This document shows, in pieces, positions 1 to 8,478 of a stretch of 32,427 nt of DNA. The notes under the pieces are model-generated. The model searched no databases. It saw only the letters and a list, made by a program, of their open reading frames with translations, and had not been told where the DNA came from. Each line of letters starts with the position of its first letter. The first letter of the stretch is position 1. This DNA comes from Tubiluchus corallicola (Eukaryota > Priapulida > Priapulimorpha > Priapulimorphida > Tubiluchidae). A program made the translations under genes and the position numbers. The DNA lies in assembly GCA_030141605.1 (NCBI GenBank), contig JAQGDQ010001617.1, positions 1-32,427 on the forward strand. The letters run 5' to 3'.

Positions 1-464
1 TTAAATTTTGAAGCAATAGCTTGCTGGAAACTTTCGAAACCAAGAAATCAAGAACGAGGAATATTGGCTATAACTGTTTTATCACTTCACTTCCCATTAA
101 CTTATAAACTAGTTTGGAATGCGAAGCAGTGGGTTACTCGTTTGCATGCACACGCAAGCACGCACGCACGTGCGTTATGCTCGCGCATATTTGTAAATAT
201 ACGCGTGTTACTTCGGAAGGGCATCATCTGAGACATAGCTTGTTAACAAATGTTTGTACATTTTGCAAATACACGCATGCAAAACGTACGTGCATGCGTG
301 TGTGCGGCGAGCGACTAAACCAATGCTTAACATAATTGCATTCTGGACTAATTTACAAGTTTAACAGTTACAACCGTTACAGCCAAAACAGTTACAGCCA
401 AAATTCCTCGTTCTTGATTTCTTAGTTTCGAAATTTTCCAGCAAGCTATTGCTTCAAAATTTAA
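1..464. mobile_element. TTAA-ended MITE-like element, left copy
   Basis: This is a short non-autonomous element with no convincing coding capacity. Its first about 80 bases recur inverted at about 386-464 with only about four mismatches, and both ends read TTAA followed by ATTTTGAAGCAATAGC. The interior is rich in CG and CA/TG steps and contains a near-perfect hairpin around 183-208, plus alternating purine-pyrimidine runs near 144-175 and 273-306. TTAA ends suggest piggyBac-type target choice, but length and TIRs alone cannot settle the superfamily. The open frame at 114-335 lies inside the element and is not regarded as a gene. Confidence 0.75.
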
Positions 465-690
465 TATAAAGGAAAACCGGATGATTGTTTAGACTCGGTC
501 TCATTTAATTTAGTGACATTAATTTGACTCTAATTTTCTCCTGCCCAAAGAGACAGGGAATTGCATGGCCGTATTAAAAACTTTTATCGGATTAATACTG
601 GTTTTGTACATTGGTACTTGTGGCGAAATCTATTTGTCCACATATGCAACACATAATTGTCAATATCACTTCTCTTGTATTGAAACGTAG

Positions 691-1107
691 GTGGCTGTAA
701 ACCATGTCTTGCAACAAACATTAATTATGATATGACGCAACCCGAGGGTCTCTTTGAGCAAATGACACCAGGAAATTCTCCCTACAAACCTTTAGTAGGG
801 CAGATGTTTGATCTAAATGATCTGACCATACATTTGGACAAATTTGGCCACAGAGCGGTGTCATTAATTAAGGTCGTTACTTCATCACTAGCAACTGGAA
901 AGTTGTTCCATACCTTTGCCTCTTCTGGAGAACACAGTCTGTTCACCACGCTGTCTAACGAAATCGATTCAGATGCCGCAAAAGTAGATGTCAATCTCAC
1001 AAGTATATCATTCTCTGATGAACCATACACTGAGTACGCCATTGACAATGAAGCAGTCAGTGTAAGAAAGAACCGGTCTATAAGTTTTACGTTGTCAGAC
1101 AACGGAG
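691..1107 (+). pseudogene. Orphan inverted copy of a PKD-protein exon
   Basis: This 417-bp open segment encodes 139 residues and is the mirror copy of the exon at 4277-4693. It starts after a plausible acceptor (polypyrimidine run, then CGTAG at 686-690) and ends at a strong donor (GGAG followed by GTGAGA at 1108). It is phase 1 at both ends, the usual symmetry of shuffled extracellular modules. The C-terminal half contains HTFASSGEHSLFTTLSNEID, which matches the H-T-Y/F...G-x-Y/H-x-L-x-x-x-x-x-N end of a PKD fold. No partner exon follows on the plus strand, because the arm ends inside the downstream intron. It is therefore probably a stranded exon copy rather than a gene. Confidence 0.6.
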
Positions 1108-1840
1108 GTGAGACTTTACAAAAAATGTAATAAGTAATAATTCTGAGATTACAGTGCTGAATGCAAAAAAGGGAGTAGCAAAAAATACAGATATACAGTG
1201 GCAATGAAAAAGAGAAGATCCCACCAAGATTGAGTTTTGCAATCTTATGATGCTTTCTTTAGTTTTCTTTCTTTTTTTAAAATTCTTTTGTTTCTGTGCA
1301 AAATTTCACAGCTCAAATTAGCAGTGTCTTCTGTTGCTCCTAGTCAATTTCCTTGAATCGAATTTCTTATTTTTTGCTATTTCTGTGCAGAACATTTACA
1401 ATACCTAAAGGGGAGTAAAAGGTAATCCTACAGTATATTCCAAAGTTCCTATACAAAGTAATATTACTTAGCACCACGCTTACATTTCTGAAACGCTTAT
1501 CTAGTTGAAAAAGAAAATTTTTCATAATTTAAAATGTTCAAGCCACTGATATCATCATCCTAGTATGCAACACTGATTGGAAAAAACATATTTTTGATCT
1601 CAATATCAGTATATTATGTAATTTAAACTAATGTTTAGTTTGCAGAGAGTGTGCATATGCTTTGATTATATAAGCTTGTTTGAAATGACTTACCGTTGAA
1701 ATTGTTGCGCCTAATGGTCATTATGTGAGTTTAAATATATAAATTTTATTCAGAATTATTGCAAATGCAAACGTTGCGTGCAATAAGGCAGCATGTAAAC
1801 GATGCTAAAATTCAAGATGAATTTTTAAGCTTATTATGAT

Positions 1841-2489
1841 TAAATAATAAAAAATAATGAGGTAACTTTTTATTAAATAAATGGGCTTAGCATCCCCTTA
1901 TGAAATCAGTCTTTCAATGATACTGCCTGGGAGTTAGATATGCGAAAGAAAGTGCACCGCAAAATTTTCCAAGAGATGCCATAACAATAGCACACATGTT
2001 TCTTATGTCAAACATAAAAGTTAACATACCATTCTTTTAAAACTAAATCACTATTAGAGCCAGTCTCTGTACGCTTACTACCTGGCTTACAAACTCACAC
2101 TTGTGCTGCGTCCGCGATTCGCAATGATATTTTTGCTGCCGCCATCTAGCGGTGATGTTTCAGCCAGCAATGCCATGGTTGGTCTAAAACAGTCACAGTG
2201 TCGAATTTGGCACACAACTAGTCCACTACGTTTCATAAGTCGCTTAGTACAATTATGTGAACACGCCCAAACACACCGATACTGCGTTGCGCAGTATTTT
2301 TATGCGGAATATTATTGCGATTATCTAGGCTCGCTAATTACTGAGGTAAACGAATTCCTAAGTCCACACAATATAAGAGGCAAGAATCTGTTACTGATGG
2401 GTGTTATCACTTTGCTTGCCAAAAAAAACAAACCTTCTGCATTGTGATATCTGTATACTTTGAAACAGTTGTAGCTCGTGCATCAGTTC
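1841..2489. other. Left part of the palindrome spacer, no gene seen
   Basis: This unique AT-rich DNA lies between the end of the left arm and the end of exon B. An open frame at 2103-2447 has no recognisable domain and no splice or start context, so it is not called. On the minus strand, 2155-2138 reads CCGCTAGATGGCGGC, a good match to the CTCF core (AGRKGGCRS with the preceding CC-x-C-Y). Confidence 0.4.
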
Positions 2490-2493
2490 TCAC

Positions 2494-3469
2494 AAGGTGT
2501 CCAGGAACGTTGCAGATCCAGGAAATTCTGTGGCCAGACCATCTTGGTGCACAAGAACTGTGTCGTCTCCAAAATAGCACAGTATGGCTATACTTGAGAC
2601 TAACATTTTAACCCTCACGCTCGTATTAGTTGCAAGTGTTTCGGTGACATTTACACCTTGCATGGACTTATAGTTGTCTGGGATTATGATCACTTCCGAT
2701 AGCTCAGTTTCGGATGGAAATATGCCTACCAGCGATGAAGAACTGACCATGTTCGAAATGTTGAGGCTAATGTGCTTTACAGTAGCGTTGCTAGAATGTG
2801 GAACACTATGACTTCCTCTTGATTGGTTTATCAATATCCCACCAATTACTACATTGGCGGTATACATTACTCTATCAATTACTTCATTGCCAAAACTAAA
2901 AATGATATCATCTTCCTTTATAGTTCCCTTGCTAATTGCCCAAGTAATATTTGGTTGCAGTTGCCCTGTCGCAGCAGACGTGGTTACAAATTCCAAGCCT
3001 TCTATTTCGTCTTGAACCGCAACAGTTACAGAGGCACTGGACGTCGGACTCTGCATGCCATTATCACAAAATCCCGTCATATTATATCTACCAGCCTCTG
3101 TGTATGTCAGATTTTCAACTATGATAGAGTTTTCAATCAGTTCAGTTTCATTTTTCATTATTGGAGAACTGCAATCGCCAAGATCACAAGCGCAAACATA
3201 ACAGACACCAGATGGCATTTACAACTGTATTTGAAAATTTTTGTTTGTAGCAACACCATTTCCAAAACTGACCAATAGGGAAATCGCTAGATCGGTGACC
3301 TTGTCAGACACTGTGACAACATGTGTGATTCCTTTAATGGAGACCAGGTTTTGTGCAGTAATACTGAGATTGTAAACACCTGTGTTAAAATAGGTGTGCT
3401 TTTCTGTGCGCTCTTCACCCACTAGTGTAGTATTGTCACCCCAGTCCCATGTATATGTAACATTGTATC
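2494..3469 (-). CDS. Exon B of the PKD-repeat gene fragment (about four PKD modules)
   Basis: This long open exon holds about four PKD-like modules. Module 1 has YTWDWGDN (3455-3432) and HTYFNTGVYNLSITAQNLVS. Module 2 has PSGVCYVCACDLGD and YTEAGRYNMTGF. Module 3 has TWAISKG and DIIFSFGNE. Module 4 has AILCYFGDDTVLVHQDG. The frame is open apart from one TAA at 3221-3219, directly before a Met codon; the usual continuation of this strand in PKD modules would run straight into PSGVCYVC. The exon may end at a donor TT/GTGAGA at 2494/2493, just before the frame stops at 2490. That donor would be phase 2, unlike the phase 1 junction upstream, so the 3' end is less certain. Confidence 0.6.
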
Positions 3470-4276
3470 CTACAAAAAATCCTATCATTAGTTTTTTGCT
3501 GCCATTTTTACTATTCTGAACTTAAAGCACAAAAAATACTCTTCATAAAGAAAGCTTAAAAATTCGTCTTGAAATTTTGTATCGTTTACATGCTGCCTTA
3601 TTGCACGCAACGTTTGCATTTGCAATAATTCTGAATAAAATTTATATATTTAAACTCACATAATGACCATTAGGCGCAACAATTTCAACGGTAAGTCATT
3701 TCAAACAAGCTTATATAATCAAAGCATATGCACACTCTCTGCAAACTAAACATTAGTTTAAATTACATAATATACTGATATTGAGATCAAAAATATGTTT
3801 TTTCCAATCAGTGTTGCATACTAGGATGATGATATCAGTGGCTTGAACATTTTAAATTATGAAAAATTTTCTTTTTCAACTAGATAAGCGTTTCAGAAAT
3901 GTAAGCGTGGTGCTAAGTAATATTACTTTGTATAGGAACTTTGGAATATACTGTAGGATTACCTTTTACTCCCCTTTAGGTATTGTAAATGTTCTGCACA
4001 GAAATAGCAAAAAATAAGAAATTCGATTCAAGGAAATTGACTAGGAGCAACAGAAGACACTGCTAATTTGAGCTGTGAAATTTTGCACAGAAACAAAAGA
4101 ATTTTAAAAAAAGAAAGAAAACTAAAGAAAGCATCATAAGATTGCAAAACTCAATCTTGGTGGGATCTTCTCTTTTTCATTGCCACTGTATATCTGTATT
4201 TTTTGCTACTCCCTTTTTTGCATTCAGCACTGTAATCTCAGAATTATTACTTATTACATTTTTTGTAAAGTCTCAC
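3470..4276 (-). other. Intron between PKD exons A and B
   Basis: This is an 807-bp GT-AG intron with a GTGAGA donor and a TTTTTTGTAG acceptor, phase 1. It contains the inner boundary of the right palindrome arm at about 3541-3581, so the break between arm and spacer falls in non-coding DNA. The rest is AT-rich and shows no further feature. Confidence 0.6.
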
Positions 4277-4693
4277 CTCCGTTGTCTGACAACGTAAAAC
4301 TTATAGACCGGTTCTTTCTTACACTGACTGCTTCATTGTCAATGGCGTACTCAGTGTATGGTTCATCAGAGAATGATATACTTGTGAGATTGACATCTAC
4401 TTTTGCGGCATCTGAATCGATTTCGTTAGACAGCGTGGTGAACAGACTGTGTTCTCCAGAAGAGGCAAAGGTATGGAACAACTTTCCAGTTGCTAGTGAT
4501 GAAGTAACGACCTTAATTAATGACACCGCTCTGTGGCCAAATTTGTCCAAATGTATGGTCAGATCATTTAGATCAAACATCTGCCCTACTAAAGGTTTGT
4601 AGGGAGAATTTCCTGGTGTCATTTGCTCAAAGAGACCCTCGGGTTGCGTCATATCATAATTAATGTTTGTTGCAAGACATGGTTTACAACCAC
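4277..4693 (-). CDS. Exon A of the PKD-repeat gene fragment
   Basis: This 139-codon exon has phase 1 boundaries. Its reading frame begins with GGCKPCLATNINYD, a short Cys-containing linker. It then carries a degenerate PKD-like module (FGHRAVSLIKV, then HTFASSGEHSLFTTLSNE) and ends with the first strand of the next module (RNRSISFTLSDNGG). It is identical over almost its whole length to the left-arm copy. The upstream intron side differs: this copy reads AATGTGG where the left copy reads AACGTAG, so the expected acceptor AG is missing here. Confidence 0.55.
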
Positions 4694-4921
4694 CCACATT
4701 TCAATACAAGAGAAGTGACATTGACAATTATGTGTTGCATACATAGACAAATAGATGTCGCCACAAGTACCACTGTACAAACACCAGTATTAACCCGATA
4801 AAAGTTTTCAATACGCCCATGCAATTCCCTGTCTCTTTGGGCAGGAGAAAATTAGAAGTCAAATTAATGTCACTAAATTAAATGAGACCGAGTCTAAACA
4901 ATCATCCGGTTTTCCTTTATA

Positions 4922-5385
4922 TTAAATTTTGAAGCAATAGCTTCCCGGAAAATCTCGAAACTAAAAAATCAAGAACGAAGAATTTTGGCTGTAACTGTTT
5001 TGGCTGTAACGGTTGTAACTGTTAAACTTGTAAATTAGTCCAGAATGCAATTATGTTAAGCATTGGTTTAGTCGCTCGCCGCACACACGCATGCACGTAC
5101 GTTTTGCATGCGTGTATTTGCAAAATGTACAAACATTTGTTAACAAGCTATGTCTCAGATGATGCCCTTCCGAAGTAACACGCGTATATTTACAAATATG
5201 CGCGAGCATAACGCACGTGCGTGCGTGCTTGCGTGTGCATGCAAACGAGTAACCCACTGCTTCGCATTCCAAACTAGTTTATAAGTTAATGGGAAGTGAA
5301 GTGATAAAACAGTTATAGCCAATATTCCTCGTTCTTGATTTCTTGGTTTCGAAAGTTTCCAGCAAGCTATTGCTTCAAAATTTAA
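4922..5385. mobile_element. TTAA-ended MITE-like element, right copy
   Basis: This is a 464-bp inverted copy of the element at 1-464, lying at the outer end of the right arm. Its outer about 395 bases are identical to the left copy by eye. The inner TIR (4922-4990) differs at about five positions. Both ends are TTAA. The sequence just outside (5386 onwards) resembles a stretch at 7474-7499 that has an uninterrupted TTAA at the equivalent place, which supports TTAA as the insertion target. Confidence 0.75.
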
Positions 5386-5392
5386 TTCAAGT

Positions 5393-5403
5393 TATTCAAC
5401 AAT
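5393..5403 (+). repeat. Target-site duplication, left
   Basis: TATTCAACAAT directly before the LINE body. It is identical to 7451-7461 after the LINE 3' end. Confidence 0.75.
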
Positions 5404-7436
5404 GGAAAATATTCAAAGAAGCAGTAACAGCAGTTGCAGATGAACAGATTGGCAGAAGAAGGGGTAACAGAAAAGAAATGTGGATACAAGAAAAAACTTG
5501 GGAATTAATTGATGAAAGAAAGAAGACTAAGCAAATGAGAGACCAAGCAAAAACACCAGAAAGCAGGAGTCAAGCCAATGAGCAGTACCAACTGGCAGAT
5601 AGAGCAGTAAAAAGACGTTGCAGGAGGGACAAGAACGAATGGTTTGAAAAGAAGGGTGAAGAAGCACAGTTAGCAGCCAGCCATAATGATACCAAGACTC
5701 TCTACAGAATTGTTAAAGATCTAACGGGAACAGGAAGCACCCCAGCTGTGCCAATCAAGAACAAAAGTGGTGTGACTCTCACAACAACAGAACAGCAAAA
5801 CGCACGATGGGTGGAACACTTCAAGGAAGTTCTCAACCAGCCAAACCCAACAACATTATTCAATTTTGAGAATGAAATTGGACAACAACAGCTAGATGTA
5901 AGATTGGACAACATCAGTGAACTGGAAGTCGAAACTGCCATCAAAAAACTAAAGAACAACAAAGCAGCTGGAGAGGACCAAATAACAGCTGAGCTCCTGA
6001 AACACGGTAATAAAGGGATAACACGATCAATGACAAAGCTCCTGAACAGCTGCTGGGAACAACAAAAGGTCCCCGAAGATTGGAGAAATGGAGTCATCGT
6101 GAAGTTGCCTAAAAAAGGGAACCTGACAGATTGCAATAATTGGAGAGGAATAACTCTGATGTCAATACCTGGAAAAGTCCTGAGTATAGTGCTGCTAGAT
6201 CGGTTGAGAGATGCTGTTGATATAAGACTAAGAGAACAACAAGCTGGATTTAGAAAAGGAAGATCATGCTGTGAACAGATATTCACTCTCAGAAACATCA
6301 TTGAGCAATGTATGGAATTCCAACAGCCCTTATTAATCAATTTTATTGATTTCAAGAAGGCTTTTGACTCTGTTCACAGGCAGTCTCTATGGAAAATTGC
6401 TTCTCTGTATGGTATCCCACAGAAATTCATTTCAACCATCCAGAACTTTTACCAAAACAGCGGCTGTTGTATAAGAACACAAGAGGGAAACACCGAGTAT
6501 TTCACCATCGAAACTGGAGTCAAGCAGGGTTGCATTATGTCGCCATTCCTGTTCCTACTGACGATTGATTTCATCATGAAGAAGGCGGTTGATGGTAAAG
6601 ATCTAGGAATGCAATGGAAACAACAACAACGATTGGCAGATCTGGACTTTGCTGACGATATAGCTCTTCTGGAAACATCAAAAGAAAGCCTGCAACAACT
6701 GACCACAAGTATGGAAGAAGTAGCGGGAAAAATTGGATTGAGAATTAGTCAAGAAAAGACCAAAGTTTTGAAAGTGTGGACAAACCAACAGAATGATGTA
6801 CATATAACAGTGGGAGGCCAAATGGTTAAGAACGTTACCAGTTTTTCATATCTGGGCAGTGTGATGACCTGTAATGGAGGTACAGAAAATGACATCAGGG
6901 GGAGAATCGGCAAAGCAACAGCAGTATTTAGGAAGATGGGAAAAATCTGGACAAGCAAGAAAATTGACATGAAAATCAAACTTCGTCTGTACAATGCCAT
7001 TGTGCTGCCAACGGCTCTCTATGCCAGCGAAACCTGGAAAGTCACAGCGGAGTTATCAAAGAAACTGAACGTCTTCCACCAAAAATGCCTTCGAAAGATA
7101 CTAAAAATCTCCTACCGCGACCATGTCACCAATGTAGAAGTTCTTCAACGAGCGCAGTCATTGCGGTTACAAGATATAGTTACAGAGAGAAGAATGAAAC
7201 TGGCTGGACATATTCTCCGTCTATCAGAAAGTCGTTACGCCAAAACAGCAGTACAGTGGGAACCACCTGGTGGGAAACGAAAAAGAGGTCGGCCAAAAAC
7301 AACGTGGCGCAGATCCTTCAAAGAAGACCTTCGAGCTGTCAACATACGTTGGGAAAACGTAGAGAACGAAGCCGCCGATAGAACTCAGTGGAAAATGCTG
7401 TCTGCCCAATGTGCATCAATGCGCAGGAAGGACTAA
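5404..7436 (+). CDS. Reverse transcriptase of RTE-like LINE (endonuclease missing)
   Basis: The open frame runs from 5343, but its first about 20 codons come from the MITE end and the target repeat, so the element's own part starts at 5404 without a natural start codon. About 677 residues remain. In order they show a basic linker (IQEKTWELIDERKK), the finger motif VPEDWRNGVIVKLPKKGNL and NNWRGITLMSIPGKV, then REQQAGFRKGRSC. The palm motif INFIDFKKAFDSVHR follows near residue 334, then GVKQGCIMSPFLFLL, and the catalytic FADD at 6648-6659 (about residue 436). The thumb and C-terminal region reads FSYLGSVMTCNGG, LYASETWKV, LRKILKISYRDHVTN and GRPKTTWRR. This C-terminal block, without an RNase H domain, is shared with BovB/RTE proteins. 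In life it would copy LINE RNA at a nicked target; without the endonuclease it could not retrotranspose on its own. Confidence 0.85.
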
Positions 7437-7450
7437 GGTCTAAGGTAAGG
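5404..7450 (+). mobile_element. 5'-truncated RTE-like LINE insertion
   Basis: The insertion is bounded by an 11-bp direct repeat TATTCAACAAT at 5393-5403 and 7451-7461, the target-site duplication left by target-primed reverse transcription. The element has lost its apurinic-type endonuclease and starts in the linker between endonuclease and reverse transcriptase. The coding frame stops at 7436, leaving a 3' UTR of only about 14 bases that repeats TAAGG (CTAAGGTCTAAGGTAAGG). A tiny 3' UTR with short tandem repeats instead of poly(A) is typical of the RTE clade. The frame is undamaged, so the insertion is probably young. It lies 18 bp outside the palindrome. Confidence 0.85.
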
Positions 7451-7461
7451 TATTCAACAAT
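7451..7461 (+). repeat. Target-site duplication, right
   Basis: TATTCAACAAT directly after the TAAGG-type LINE 3' end. It pairs with 5393-5403. Confidence 0.75.
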
Positions 7462-7537
7462 ATTACGTCACCAATTTAATTTAACTTATTCAACTATTGT
7501 GACGTCACAATAGTGCTCTACATTGTGACGTCACAAT
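7462..7537. promoter_or_regulatory. CRE/ATF-type palindrome cluster
   Basis: There are two perfect TGACGTCA sites, at 7500-7507 and 7526-7533. The first sits in a perfect 20-bp palindrome (CTATTGTGACGTCACAATAG, 7494-7513) and the second in a perfect 16-bp palindrome (7522-7537). A degenerate third site (TTACGTCA) is at 7463-7470. TGACGTCA is the cAMP response element bound by CREB/ATF bZIP dimers. Spacing and flanks suggest a short tandem unit that was split by the LINE insertion. No clear gene start follows, so a promoter role is only possible. Confidence 0.5.
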
Positions 7538-8410
7538 AATAAAAGCCATCCTATACCACTGCACCCGCACCGCGCCACGAAGCAACATCAATAACAATAA
7601 CATTTTCCACAGTGTTAAAGCTGTGTGAAATGAAAAACACTAATAAACATGCGCGAACATTCTACACAGTCCTCGCTTTCTGCTCCTGAAACAACACATA
7701 CGCGTTTGCTTTCGCGTGAAATCCAAACTTGCGAAAACTTAGTATGCGTTGTTTGAGGTAATGAGAAAATCGCAATGTTTGGTTGGAGTCACACAAACTA
7801 TTAAGGTCAGTGTGAACCTGACTTAATAAGCTGACTTTTAATTTTGTAGCCAAAGTGGCTCCATCTAGCTAGAAAGTTTAAAGTGTGGGCATTGAAGTAT
7901 GAATAGGAATAAAAAATCTGGAATACATATTTGCACTGAACACAACAGAAAAGTGTTTATTAAAACTACAGGAACATGAGTAGCACAACTGTTGCACTGA
8001 ACACTGAGAGTGAGAGAGACTAGAAAGCAAAACCAGTCAGTATATATAGGTATAGGACTTGACCTATGCAGACTTGCACAGGCTTCACAACAACCATTAA
8101 TTTTAAATAGGGAGAGCACCAGTGTGTATGTAGTCACTGGACCATACAATTATACTGAGGGTAAGTCAGCTGGTAGAACAGGATTAGCCCATAGATGGCA
8201 GCACTTAGTTATAATGTACAATTCTAACTTCCACAATATCAGTTACAAGCAGTGGACTTTTACAGCAGCAAGGAAACTAAAATTATTTTTCATAAAATGT
8301 CTGGTAGTGGTAGTACTTCATATCTCAAAGCTGACGCAAATCAGAAAATTGAGTAATTCAATGCTTCACATTCCGGACTACATCTGTAACAATCAGTCGA
8401 CTTTTACGGT
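7538..8410. other. Non-coding stretch downstream of the LINE
   Basis: The stretch is fairly GC-rich at 7555-7600, then AT-rich. A small imperfect palindrome, AAGGTCAGTGTGAACCTGAC, lies at 7804-7823. A CTCF-like core (AGATGGCAGCAC) is at 8193-8204. Small open frames here show no recognisable domain. I see no gene. Confidence 0.35.
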
Positions 8411-8415
8411 GGAGA

Positions 8416-8475
<60 letters not shown>
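8411..8475 (+). repeat. (AG)n microsatellite
   Basis: This is an almost uninterrupted AG dinucleotide run of about 58 bp, preceded by an imperfect AG-rich start. Open frames through it (Arg-Glu or Leu-Ser repeats) are artefacts of the dinucleotide. Confidence 0.95.

Positions 8476-8478
<3 letters not shown>

Larger units (their letters stand above)
2494..4693 (-). pseudogene. PKD-repeat (polycystin/REJ-like) gene fragment, two exons
   Basis: Two minus-strand exons (4693-4277 and 3469-2494) join across an 807-bp intron (4276-3470). Donor GGAG/GTGAGA and acceptor TTTTTTGTAG are both good. The join restores a Gly codon (G + GA), giving SDNGG followed by YNVTYTWDWGDNTT, a textbook PKD entry motif. 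The product would be a string of extracellular Ig-like PKD modules with many N-glycosylation sites, as in polycystin-1, its paralogues and sea-urchin REJ-type proteins. Those are cell-surface proteins; binding partners cannot be inferred here. Two signs of decay are visible: an in-frame TAA at 3221-3219, and loss of the AG acceptor before the first exon (GG where the left-arm copy has AG). No signal peptide, REJ, GPS or channel region is in the window. It could be a gene interior with a sequencing error, but a pseudogene or a captured fragment is more likely. Confidence 0.65.
1..5385. repeat. 5.4-kb inverted repeat (palindrome with spacer)
   Basis: The sequence from 1 to about 1840 is repeated in reverse complement from about 3541 to 5385, leaving a spacer of about 1.7 kb. 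Paired coordinates sum to about 5384-5386 along the whole length, so there are almost no indels. By eye the arms match perfectly over 1-396 and over about 696-1803, but differ at several sites in 397-460 and 556-695. They then fade out with many mismatches in 1804-1840. Both outer ends sit exactly on TTAA. The arms carry a MITE-like element and one PKD exon each; the spacer carries a second PKD exon on the minus strand. The mismatches in the patches argue against a simple assembly mirror artefact. The window begins exactly at the palindrome edge, so the left flank is not visible. Confidence 0.93.

Noticed and set aside
114-335. Open frame of 73 codons, mirrored at 5051-5272
   Set aside because: It lies wholly inside the MITE, has no domain, and is mirrored only because the MITE is in both arms.
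782-1204. Minus-strand open frame, mirrored at 4180-4602
   Set aside because: It is antisense to PKD exon A, whose frame has PKD motifs and matching splice phases; this one has none.
2103-2447. 114-codon plus-strand open frame in the palindrome spacer
   Set aside because: No domain or start context. It is antisense to and downstream of the PKD exon and overlaps a CTCF-like motif.
1-5385. Palindrome as a simple assembly or amplification mirror artefact
   Set aside because: The arms differ at well over a dozen positions in two patches and fade gradually at the inner edge. A mirrored read artefact would be identical throughout. Partial collapse of the identical blocks is still possible.
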